From positions 1,703,001-1,767,000 of the forward strand of contig JAUTDP010000005.1 in assembly GCA_033439795.1 (NCBI GenBank): a stretch of 64,000 nt of DNA, given 5' to 3'. The notes beneath the pieces are model-generated. The model saw only the letters and a list, made by a program, of their open reading frames with translations, was not told the origin of the DNA and made no database searches. Source of the stretch: Sordaria brevicollis (Eukaryota > Ascomycota > Sordariomycetes > Sordariales > Sordariaceae). Both the position numbers and the translations under genes were made by a program. Of this stretch, positions 1 to 11,123 are shown one piece after another (position 1 is the stretch's first letter; every line of letters starts with the position of its first letter).

Positions 1-564
1 ACACAAAAATCAGGCACGAGGGTACTTGCCTGCGGACAGCTGCATTGCAGAGACTCTTGGCCACTGGACGGGATTGACGGGGACTGTCCGCTTACTCCAC
101 CCCGCAAAAAGAAGGGAAGGTCCACTCGTGCACTTTTGACGTTTTGCACGTCCATTTGGCAACCCCGACCCGACGGCATTGGGATTCCCAAGCATCTGCA
201 ACAAAAAAACTGAACCGATCATTGGATTGGGGATCCTTCGATTGGGGTTTCTTGGAGATCGATTGGAGATAGCGGGAGGGGGCAAGAGCAAGATCCGCCG
301 CTTTCCTTTTTGCTATTCAAAGTTCCAGCTAATCAACTACCTATTATCGCCGCCTGCCCATCTCGTCCGTCGCCCTTTCGGCTCTTTTATCCTACCAAGA
401 CCTGTCCTGATAGCCGTCCTGACTCTCTTCAACCACCACAAACCGCTGCAAACCGAATCTGAGGTCCGACCCAGGGGCCTACCTGGACCCGACAGCCCGA
501 TAACCACCATCATCACCACCACCGCCGGCCTCGGGTCGCATTGATCCCATTGCCGCTCTTAGCC
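1..564. other. upstream region of the Zn2Cys6 regulator
   Basis: No gene is supported here. The last 300 bases are pyrimidine-rich with CCACCA and CATCATCACC runs just before the ATG at 565, as is usual in Neurospora leaders. The open frames that cross this stretch on both strands lack an ATG or any recognisable motif. Confidence 0.5.
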
Positions 565-3500
565 ATGGCCCAGTACGCCGGCTCGGCCGCCCAACATGGT
601 GCCGCTGGTGCTGCTGCCCATCACTCCCTTTCGCCGCTGTCGCCGTCCGCCTCCGTTTCCGCCTCTGTCGGAACTGCTCCGCCTTTGACTCCATCCGGCA
701 CCGCCCCGGCCGGCACAACTGCAGCTGCGGGCCCCGCTCCGGCTGCCGCTACGGCCCAGAGTGGAGCCGGATCTGCTTCCGCCTCCCAGCCTCCCGGTCA
801 ACTTCAATCCCAGAGTCAATCACAGTCCGGCGCCGGTCCTTCTGCCTCTGGCGGTGGTGGTGCGTCGTCTACTACAGGAACCCAACATAAGCGGGTTTAT
901 CAAGCATGCATTCCGTGCCGTCGTCGTAAGGTCCGGTGTGATCTGGGTTCTGTCGACAACCCCAGCGATCCGCCATGTGTACGTTGCCGGCGAGAGAGCA
1001 AGGAATGCTACTTCAGCGCAACCCGTCGGAAGCGCAAGGTGGATGATGATATGACGGACATCTTTGACGATCCCGATCACGATGACTATATCCTTCGCAA
1101 CGGAAGGAAGCAGTTGCGCAGTGGTGAAAGCCCGGTCATAGCCGCTACTCTTGATCGCCGTCTCTACAGCGATGTTCCCCTTACTCCCGGTGGTAGTCGG
1201 GGCCGGCCACAGCCGTTAAGGAGGCCTGGGGATGGCGGCCCTAAAAGCACCACGAGCACTGGAGGGGCTCGGAGTACCACAGGCGGCGAGTTTGGCATCG
1301 GTGAGCCCAACACCCCGTTGGAGAACTTCGAGGCCAGAACAGTTATGCGCAGGGAGGTCTACGGTCCACATGACGCTCTCGACTTGTTGTACAAAGCGGC
1401 GACCGACAAGTTAGTTGACACCCGCGATGACCGGTCGAAACTGCCGTATGCTGATGTCACGCGCATGCGTAGTCCGATGCATAAGCAGGACGGAGAGTCC
1501 GCTGGTGCCGGGAGCTCTTCGCGGGCAACTATTCATGCTGGCCGCCCTGGTCTGGACTCTCGTCACTCATCTCACCATACTGACCGTCCGGGGTACCACT
1601 CCCGTCATGCTTCGAGACAGGAAGGGCCCCCTGAGCCTATTGACCCGGAAATCACCAAACGCGATATATCCCAGGAGCCGGGCTACAATGAGGCATTGAA
1701 GGCATGGGCTCGATTTCGGTTCGTGCGGGCTGGGTGGTTCACTGCGCAGGAGGCTATCGATTATATAGAATAGTAAGTCCTCGCCTTCTTCACTTTGTTT
1801 TGTGCCAGGCTAATTCGATTACTAGTTACTACGCATACCTTTCACCTCTTACGCCCATATCTCCTCCCACTTTCCGGAATCCGGCTTCGCATCTCACGCT
1901 GTTGACAGAGGAACCAATCTTGACCGTAACACTCCTCACTATTGCGTCCCGATACCGCCGTATGCCGGGAACTGGAGGTCACTGCCGATCACACGCCATT
2001 CACGAACAGCTATGGACGTATCTCCGGGGCATGATTGAACGTGTGGTCTGGGGTCAAGAGGCATTCGGTGGTGGCTTCTGTGGCTCGGGTGCGGACGAAT
2101 CGCAAAGTTCCAGCACGGCACCATGGAGGGGTCTCCGTCGCGGCAGTCTAAGAACATTCGGCACAATCGAGTCCCTCATGATCCTGACAGAGTGGCATCC
2201 AAGAGCCCTCCACTTCCCGCCGAGCGAAGCCATTGACGAGTTGCTTTTGCCCTCGTATGAGCATAACTCCGCGGATGACGACAATAACCAAAAACCTTCA
2301 GCTGGGTTTGGCGGCAGGAGAATAGAGAGCTGGCTGGAGCCTGCCTGGCGAAGTGACCGTATGTGTTGGATGCTGCTGAGTACCGCTCTGGGCTTGGCGT
2401 ACGAGCTCGGAGTCTTTGACGACATTGACGAATTGCTCGCAACCGGGTCCATAACGCGGCCGGAGTACGAGGATGAGTCGTATCGTCTTAGAGCCCATCG
2501 CATCAAGAGACTACTCTTGATCTATCTCAGCCAGCTGGCTGGCCGGCTCAACTGGACAAACATGGTTCCCGAAAATATGCGTAACGACCCCATCATGTCC
2601 AGAAGACGACCTCACTCGGGGGAAGGAACCACTCCGGGAACTAATCCTTCGTCCATGTCCAATGGGTTTGTGTATATCCCCGACCTCGAGCTAGATGACC
2701 AGATCATCCTCTGCTGGGCGGGTGTTAGTAACGTGATGCACATGGGCAACGAGAAGCTCTTCCGATCCCGCAACTACACTACCGATATCATCCAGAGCGG
2801 GAAGTACATTCAACTGCTCAAGGAGTTCCAACCACTTTTAAGAAATTGGTGGAACGACTTTAGCCGATTGGCTCTGCCCCCATACATCCGGCATATTCTT
2901 ACTATCGAGTATGAATACGTCCGAATCTATGTCAACTCCCTTGCTCTGCAAGCTGTCGTTGAGCGATGCACCAACAATCCGAACGTCGGAGGCGGAGGGT
3001 CAGCCAACGGTGGAAGTGTGTCGGGACACTCTGCTCCGCAACTGTCACCGCAAACACAAAACTATCTTGGCAAGCTGCCACTCAGTCAGCTTGGCGGGTT
3101 TGGGGCTGAAGACGAGGAGTACGTGAAAGAGGTTGTTAACGGCAGCCGAAACCTGCTTCGAACCGTCGTCGATGGCCTCTTGCCCAAGGGTTACTTGAAG
3201 CACGCCCCTGTGCGGACCTACTTCCGTATCATCAGTGGCGCCATGTTTTTGCTGAAGACATTCGCACTTGGCGCCCCCAAGTCGGATGTCGAGTTGAGCA
3301 TCAGCCTGATGGACCAGACCGTAGATGCTCTCAGACACTGCGTCGTCGACGATGTTCATCTGGGAATACGGTTCGCAGACATGCTGGAGACTTTGACGAG
3401 TCGTCTACGCAACCGATTTATACACGCTCCGCCACCGCCTGTTGCCACTACCGATGGCCGGTCCCCCAATCCCAATCACCATGGGGATACTACCAACGGT

Positions 3501-4052
3501 AACGGTTCCATGTCCCACGGAGCGCCCAATCTCTCCACAGGGGACGTCTGGTCCAAGCTTTCTGCCAACAATCTTGGTGAGTTCCTTACACATTTCTCAA
3601 CCCCTATTGTCCACAAAACCGAAACTAACCAACCATGTAACACAGAACGCTCCAATATCACCAATAACAACATCTCTGCCACACCTTGGGACGTCGCAGC
3701 CGGTGACTTCCCCTACCCCAACGGTTCGGCATCCATGTTCGGTCCATCCACGCCCGCCGCCACGTCCAACTTACCCGATAACAACGGCAACAGCAATGGA
3801 AACAATGGCGGCAACGGTGGTGGTGTCGGTGGCCTGACAGAGAGCATGTTTGAGAACACCGAGTGGGGAAACCCCAGCAACGAGATGTGGTACCTCCCCA
3901 CGGGTCCGGCCTTCTTCCAGAACATTGACAACACGAGCGTGTCGATGACGGCAGAGGGTGTTAATGTGGGCGGTGTTGATTTATTGGATTTCATGGCTAT
4001 GGATCCGATGGATGGGGCAAGTTTTGTTCTTGATAGTGGGAGGGGTTTTTGA
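565..4052 (+). CDS. Zn(II)2Cys6 binuclear-cluster transcription factor (Aro80-like, tentative)
   Basis: Model: exons 565-1772, 1826-3576 and 3646-4052, giving 1121 aa. The first ATG is at 565; the frame before it has no ATG. Residues 1-110 are Ala/Ser/Pro/Gln-rich. A GAL4-type zinc cluster runs from C115 to C148 ([11 protein letters not shown], then a long loop ending [11 protein letters not shown]), followed by a basic RRKRK stretch. Exon 2 carries the fungal-specific regulatory domain, starting near [13 protein letters not shown]. The C-terminus is Asn/Gly-rich and probably activating. Intron 1 (53 nt) is required to join the frames. Intron 2 (3577-3645, 69 nt) has GTGAGT, CTAAC and ACAG but is a multiple of three with no stop, so retention would add 23 residues. 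The long loop between cluster cysteines and the [14 protein letters not shown] block resemble Aro80-type activators of aromatic amino acid catabolism; the subfamily call is from memory. The gene is convergent with the AACS gene. Confidence 0.88.
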
Positions 4053-4804
4053 GTCTTTTTTTCCTTGAACGGGTGGAAGGAAGCTCGTACGGAGAGGCAT
4101 CATCATTATTATCTGGAGTCGGGACGATATCTACATAAAGAACAGAAGGGTGGTAGGGGACGAAGCATGCTAATGGACTGCAGATGATCAGGGATGGCAC
4201 TGTGACATTTGCCAAGAGGGAAATTTCAGATCCAAATCTGCAGCATGTATGAGAAAAAAGATATCAGGATGATGGGAAACAGCTCTGTTTAGTATGGATT
4301 GGGACAGCGCGGTGTTATTCATCATGTTAATGCAATGTTAGGTAGCTTCAAAATGGGATTTGGGCAGGAAGGAAGAGAACGAACATGTCATGAGTTGAAT
4401 GGACTAAACGATATCTCCAAATTAAAGGAATCGAGTGGAGTATGTAGATTATGCGTTATCAGTATTCTATGCAAGAATTGTCGTGTTCTGAAGGAATGAG
4501 GAAACTAATACAAAGTCCAGGTCATGTGTCTTGCAAAGCCCGAAAACAAGAAGTCTTGGACATTCAGTGAATTATTCATTTATTCCCGGCATTGTTGGTT
4601 ATAAGTGTATCTATCTATCATATTTGTTTACGTGTCTCCATTTTAATCATCCCATAATATACCATACACCCGTTATAAGAAAACCATATATATCTTGGTA
4701 TAAATTTCTTTATAAAACGCAACACAAAACATCCTACAGTCACCAAACCAGTTCAATCATCCAGCATCCGACCTTTTCCAACCCAGGTACTCAAGGTACC
4801 TGAG
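4053..4804. other. convergent 3' intergenic region
   Basis: This 750-bp stretch lies between two stop codons that face each other. It becomes AT-rich towards 4600-4740, as expected for 3' UTRs and polyadenylation signals. I see no gene, RNA or repeat in it. Confidence 0.5.
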
Positions 4805-7335
4805 TTAGTTAGGCAACGGCTCCTCCATCGCCTTCGCCCACGTCCTGAACCACTCCAGCGCCTCCGGGTTCGCCACGCTCGCATTCGTCTTGACCTTCAA
4901 CCCGCTCAAAATCTGCTTAACAGCCACCTCAATCTTCTTTCCATTACCCGTCCTCGGGATTCCCGCGGGACCGCATTCCTCAATCACACCGGGGACGTGA
5001 CGCGGGCTCAGCTCGCGCTTGATCACGTTCTTGATCCTATCCCTGACCTCCCCGCTGAACGTCTTGCCGGGGCACATGACGACAAACAGACATACCGTCT
5101 CGTCGCGATCGAATTCCCTTCTGCGGCCGACGCAGACGGCGTCTTCCACCTCTGAGGCAAAAAAGCGGGTGAGGACATTGTAGATCTCTGCCGAGCCGAA
5201 GCGGACGCCAGCGGGTTTCAAAACGCCGTCGGAACGACCGAGCATGACAAGAGCACCGGTGGAGGGGTCCATGCGGACAAAGTCACCGTGGTGCCACATG
5301 CCTGTGCCGAAGCGCTCAAAGTAGGCGGCGCGGTACTTGTCATCGCCTCCAGGGCCGAAGAAAGTCAATGGTTGGCAGGGGAAGGGTTTAAGGCAGACTA
5401 GGTCGCCTTCGGAGCCTACGGGGTCGACGGGCTTGGGATCGGAGGCGTCGGAGGCGGAGTCGATGACGGAAATGGCCATTCCTAGGCCGGCGCATTGGAC
5501 TTCGCCCGGTCGCACGGGGAGCAAGGGGCAGGGGGCGCCGAAGAGGGAGATGATGTCTGTTCCGCCGGTGATGGAGGCTAGGTTGATTGTGGAGGGGAAA
5601 GCGGTGTAGACGAAGGCGAAGGTGGAAGGAGGGAGGGGGGCGGCGGTGGAGTATATGGCTTCGAGAGCAGAAAGGTCGAGGTTGTGGACGGGGTCGATCG
5701 GGCGCACGTTGTTGGCTTCGAGCGTGGTGAGGTAGGCGGCCGAGGTGCCGAAGTGGGTTACCTTCAGGGAAGAAAGGAGGCGCGGGAGGGACAAGTGGCC
5801 ATGGGGACGGAAGGGCGAGCCGGAGTAGAGGACCAGGGAAGCGCCGCACGAGAGCGAGGAGACGGACCAGTGGTGCATCATCCACGAGGTGGTGGTGTAG
5901 TAGAGCATGCGCGAGCGAGGGGAGAGGTTGCTGTGGATGAAGAGCTCCTTCTTGTGCTGCAGGAGGGTGCCGGCGGCGGTGTGGACGATGGCTTTAGGCA
6001 GACCCGTGGTGCCGCTCGAGTAGAGCACGTAGAGCGGGTGCGAGGGAGGAAGCTGGGCGAAGACGAGGGGTTCCTCCTTGGGAGAGCTGGCGAGGAAAGC
6101 GTCGTACTCCTCCGCCTTGACGCCCTTAGCGCGGATATCGTCCAGACCGGTCTCGAAGTTCTTGAGGCCCTTGATGACGACGACGAGCTCGAGGCCATGC
6201 TTCTGCAGCTCCTCAACGACCTCGAGGGTCTTGGGAATGCCAGACCACTCCTTGCCGTTGTAGAGAGTTGCATTGTCGGAGAAGAGAACCGTGGGCTTGA
6301 TCTGGACAAGACGGTCCAGGACGGCGCTGACACCGTTGTCAGGGCTGATTCCGGTCCAGATGGCACCGAGAGAAGCGGCACTGAGCAGGGCGACCAAGGC
6401 CTGCACGTGGTTGGCGACGAAGCCCGCAACAACACTGTTCTCCTTCACCCCAGCGGCTCGGAGGGCATTGGAGCATGCCCGGACTTGCTCTCTCAGCTCA
6501 GCCCATGTGGTCTCGGTGAGGTGCTCGTCGTTCTCGGTGGCGGTGATGACAGCCACATCAGATTCGTTCACTTCGGCGTTTCCAGGGAATAGGAGGTTTT
6601 CGGCGAAGTTAAGTCGGGCACCGGCAAAGAAGTCGGGCCTAGGGAACATGGGCGCATTTTCAGGGAGCACCTATGGTAGTCGACATGGTTAATAGTCACG
6701 AAGCAATTCGCAGTGTCGTGGTTGAACGGGTTGTTTCGGCTCTTGGTGTTCGTTTCCCCATAGGGGTCTAGGGGTCCAGTCATCAAACGTTTGGTACCTA
6801 ACCCCGACAACGAGTTGCAGCCATCAACATGGGAGAACGTGCGTTCAGACGACCGCTCAGATGAGACATCAGTTCGCCAAGCCATCGCATCCCATAGACA
6901 GGAAGGTGTAGGCATTCGTCCCGTGTTGTACATAGGTTGTGCTTCGCGAGTCGGGAGGTGGGGGCTGAACAAAAAAAGTTGGGGTTTGTCCGGGGTTCCC
7001 CATCTTTTCCCCCCTTCTTTTTCCCTTGACCCCACGAAAAAGAAAATGAGACGATTTCTGAGGAAGGAGAACACCATCTCCGTCGAAAGCCAGCATGATC
7101 GCATGAACAATGAAGAGACTCAGCCACACACCTGATCGAAGAGCTTGGAATTCCTGATTCCAGTAAAGTGCCAGGTTTCTTCCCAGAAGGCGGCCACGTT
7201 GTCGACTGACCACTTGTAGAGGGACGGGTAATCGTTGAGCTGGAGGCCGTACTTGGAGTTCACATGCTCAAGGAACTTCCACATCTGCGTGGACTGGGGA
7301 TCCTGATGCCTCCATAGCTCGTTGGTGACCGTCAT
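4805..7335 (-). CDS. acetoacetyl-CoA synthetase (ANL superfamily)
   Basis: Model: exon 1 7335-7132 (68 codons), intron 7131-6671, exon 2 6670-4805, giving 689 aa, the usual size for the family. The enzyme makes acetoacetyl-CoA from acetoacetate, ATP and CoA, linking ketone-body or amino acid carbon to sterol and lipid synthesis in the cytosol. Exon 1 holds the N-terminal ACS-type block with WSVDNVAAFWEETWHFTGI. Exon 2 opens with the FFAGARLNFAENLLFPGN block. The AMP-binding P-loop YSSGTTGLPKAIVH lies near residues 285-298, followed by TTTSWMMHHW. The C-terminal adenylation subdomain includes MWHHGDFVRMDPSTGALVML and the RTGNGKKIEV lysine loop. The start at 7335 is the first ATG in frame; the 23 codons upstream begin only with TTG. 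The 461-nt intron (GTGTGT...CATAG) is unusually long for this genome. The AACS call is preferred over acetyl-CoA synthetase because of the N-terminal block and the MMHHW motif. Confidence 0.9.
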
Positions 7336-10300
7336 TGTGAGGAGTCGAAGGTGATTAAAAGATATATGGGGTATAATAGAAGCGTGGTCGAAGTTGACTT
7401 CCAAGGGGCCGCGTGGGGGAAGAAGAGGCGACGGGATGACGATTCAGGTTTGTCGCGGGGAAACTTCACACTTTAGGTCCGGGGTAACGGGGGAACTTGG
7501 GACAGTTATCAGATTCCGATGGTCGGAATGGAGAATCCTGGGGTCGTCAATCTCAAAGAGGCTCCAGTTCTTGTTCCTCCACTTTGCGTTGAGCGCCCAG
7601 ACCGAGAAGTGGGAGAGGTGCGTGTATGGTGGTCGACGTGTTGTGCGGTCAGGGTGTACGTGATCACGGAGGCTCCAGGGAAGAGTTGAAGATGAGGCGC
7701 CGCTACGGGTTTACGGTTACGGGGGCTCTGGGGTCTATGATTTCGGGCTCTTGAGTTAGGCTGGTGGGTTTTACACTTCACAGATCATCATAACGCCGCA
7801 GTATGCCGCTCTAGCGCCCGGGGCATGCTCGATTGTGCCACATGCTGCCGGCGATGGCCACCGGACTTTGCAGTGGTTACAGCTGGCTGGAAGGGCAGAA
7901 GGGCGAGAAGGGGAAGAAAACCTCGGGGGTCAAGTGGCTGAGATCGTCGTCCATCCCTCCGCGCTCCGATGGGATGGCCCGAGGCTTTTGTGACATCGGG
8001 ACCCGTCCAAAGCCGAGCCTGGGCAAAGCTTCCTCTGTTCGCTAGACTTTATAGTCCGCCAAGACTCTCCTAAAAAGAAGCTTTAGGGTTGGGGTTGTTG
8101 CTATTGTTCAATTGTCCTTTGAGGAAGAGAAACCAGCAGTCTTGATTTGTGATATTCGAGAAGAGGAGACAATGTACCTAAATCAACGATGGTTAGGATT
8201 CAAGGCGGTCGTGTTCCAAATTTTGTTTGAGACTGGAGTTCACGGATTCTGGAAACGTGGAGGCGGAGACTCTCTCCAGTCATTCCCAGACAACGACCCC
8301 GACAAAGATGCCATGCCATGCCATGTTCTTCCTCTTTCCTTCCATCTCATGTTCTATCCCGTCAATTAATATATTCAACATACATACGTACCTTGCATAC
8401 TCTCAACTGTCGGCGTCCGTTTGAAACCCAAGGCAAGCCGTCATCATGATCCACGTCTCACGTCCGATGTGCGGTCTTCAAGAAGGTCTCTGCGTGCTCT
8501 TTTGTCTCAGTTGGGGTCAGCCAATTGCCGGCACAGACAGAGTCGTCAAAGTCGCACGATTGGCGGGCGCTTCTAGCGTGCAGAGATAGCGCAGCGAGCA
8601 TGGTTGCAATAAAAAGGCGGCTGCAAGTCTCATGCAAGTCCCGTGTGCTGTAAAATGGGACGGTATGCAGCTCTGCATCACCGCATCTCACCACATCATC
8701 GCAATCAAACCGCTTCAGGACACGCCGTGATATCCTAGACCTTGACCGCCAAACTCTTCTCTATAGAAGAGAATCCAGCAACCTGCGACGGGCTGTGATT
8801 CCCGCAAAGCGGGCTAGCCATGTTCCAGCTTCTCTTGGCCAAGCGGGTATCCAAAGTAAAAAGTATCCATATCTTCTGTGGATAATCCGCCATCAGGCCA
8901 TGGGCAGTCACATCATTCAGTCAATGCAAATGCAGCAGGGCTGTGGTTGACTGTCAAAACTGATCCCGAAAGCGGTGGGATTTCCGCCGTAGCACTAGTG
9001 TCGCGAGTTGAAAAAGACATGGTCGATGATCGGGCATCAACCCTAGCGAGGGCGAGGATAGGCGACGCCGAGGAAGCGGGGGAGAAAAATTCGTTGAATT
9101 GTCCGTTTGGGGAAATTGGAATGGTATGTCTGTCAAAAGCATCTTTGCCGTTCGCCGTGCGTGTTCCTGGTTGATGAAAAATAGGGTTTCTTTCCACCTC
9201 ACAGATCCCTTTCATTTCCGAAGTTGCTTCGGTGGCAATGGTACGCAACACATTGGAAGATACCATCAGAACCCTCACAACAGTCCCCGAGTCCCTTGCC
9301 TAGTCGGGACCAAAGCCGGCTGGTGATTGGCGATCCGCCCAATGTGTCGACGCCTGGACAAGTCTGTGTCAATGGTGCCTGCAGTGGTTCGAGACGATCC
9401 CCATCCCAGGAACGCATTCTCTGAAAGCCTGAAAGGTAATCCCGTTCGAGGTGCAGTATCGGTGTGTATTTGAGTCCGAGGGCCGTTGTAATAGTTTACT
9501 GTTACAGAGACATACGCACAAGGCGTACATGTCTCAAACCACAACGCCGGCTTTTGTGATGGTTTCAACTGTCGACTTTCATATCAGTCCGAGTAACAGT
9601 ATCTAATTCCAATATTGGTAAGAGATACGCGGAACCAACAGAATGGTGAGCAACTGGTAAAAGTCCCGTCATCAACCACGAGACCACCCACCAACCGATC
9701 CCACCGATCCGGAGTGTTCGGGAGATACGGACAGGAACTTCGTTGAATGCGCTAACAAGATCCAGCCCAGACAACCAGTACTACCGAAGTACACACCCCA
9801 AAACCTCACAAGGGAGAGTCCGCAGGATCCAGGGGTACCACGGTACGTGACTGGATAACGCGCTTTGTGCTGTGCCAGTAGCGGAAATGCCCAATCGTGC
9901 TAGTGCTCGCCGTACTAGTCTCAAGCGTCCCCATAATGCCCTCTTGTCACTTTGTCAGACTCGCAGTGACTGGCCCAAATTAACGTGTGGCTGCGAAGCT
10001 GCGGAAGCAGCACCGGGGTTCGACAGCTCGCTGGCCCTCCCGCCTCATTGGCCGTCCCGTTCATCGGTTCCACAATTTCGGACGGCTGCGGTGGGAATGC
10101 GGTGGACTGTGGTGGACTTTGTCGCCCGACTGTTGGTGGGTTGTCCTGGGCGAGTGTCGAGTGGTGGGCTGCTGTGTCCGCCTGTGTTCCCCCCTTTCCG
10201 CAATTCATTGAAATCTTCTGCCTCGTGCACTCTTTTCTGACAGCCGCCGCCCCCCCGACTCTTCCGTGTCCTCGCCCTATTCAAGATCCAAAACCACCAG

Positions 10301-10609
10301 TCTGCCCCAAGACAGCCGTGACCTGTCTTTCTGCTCACACCAACAAGGGCGAGGGTGTAGTAGAGTTGTGAAAGGGCGACACTCGACTGCGACGACAAGT
10401 GCGACGACGTTCCCCTCTCTCGCTTCGCTTCTTCCCTAGTTTCTTCCCGCCATCACCGCCTTTCGCCAAAGACGCTCCCTTGCGACCGCCTTTTTTTATT
10501 CCCAAACCCATTATCGCTCCATCCGATATTCAAACCCTCGTCGCCGCTCTTGTACGTCGCTTTCGGAGGCTGTCGTACTTGTACACACATATTGGATGAT
10601 TTAGGGCAG
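7336..10609. other. long divergent intergenic region, AACS / LCB2
   Basis: About 3.3 kb between two divergent genes. Open frames on both strands are short, overlapping and without family motifs or convincing splice chains. The region should hold both promoters. I found no tRNA, transposon or long repeat in it. Base composition is ordinary (no RIP signature). Confidence 0.45.
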
Positions 10610-11050
10610 GTGAGTGTTTCGAATTCTGCTTTCCATTGTCCCCTATCTCCCTCCCCTTCGCGAGCCAAGGTGTTGGACGGGTGTTGTACCAGGGCGGTAC
10701 ATGGATGGATGGGACGGAATAACTGGAAGCTGCTACTGTTGTACGCCCGCAAGAGAATCTGGGTATCTGGGAGCTGCCACCGCATGCAAGGAGCTCGATT
10801 GGACCTGCATTGGCTGCGCTGCTCAATGCCTGCGTTCCGTCATTGGCATGGTCATGGCCGTCGGATGTCTTCAGCATGCGAAAGCAGCATACCCGCCCTG
10901 GCATCCCCAATTGCTTCATTGTTTTGCAGAAACACCATCATTCCCAAATTGTTGCGATAACTCGACTTTCTCCCTTGGCTTCGCTAGCGGCCCGTCTCGA
11001 ACTATCAAGTAATCCTTCTGGGCCACCTTGCTGATATCTCTCTACTACAG
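10610..11050 (+). other. predicted 5' UTR intron of LCB2
   Basis: A strong donor GTGAGT follows GGGCAG at 10610. A polypyrimidine-rich acceptor (CTCTCTACTACAG) ends at 11050, 73 nt before the ATG at 11124. Several upstream ATGs lie between donor and acceptor, and removing the intron takes them out of the leader. This is inferred from consensus only. Confidence 0.55.
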
Positions 11051-11123
11051 TATCCGTTGGAGTTAGCTTTTGCGCATCGCTCTACCTCATCCACCTAGTT
11101 GCGCCCTCACTTGCGCCCTAGAC

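Noticed and set aside
5684..6592. 302-codon open frame on the plus strand
   Set aside because: It is antisense to acetoacetyl-CoA synthetase and has no domain.
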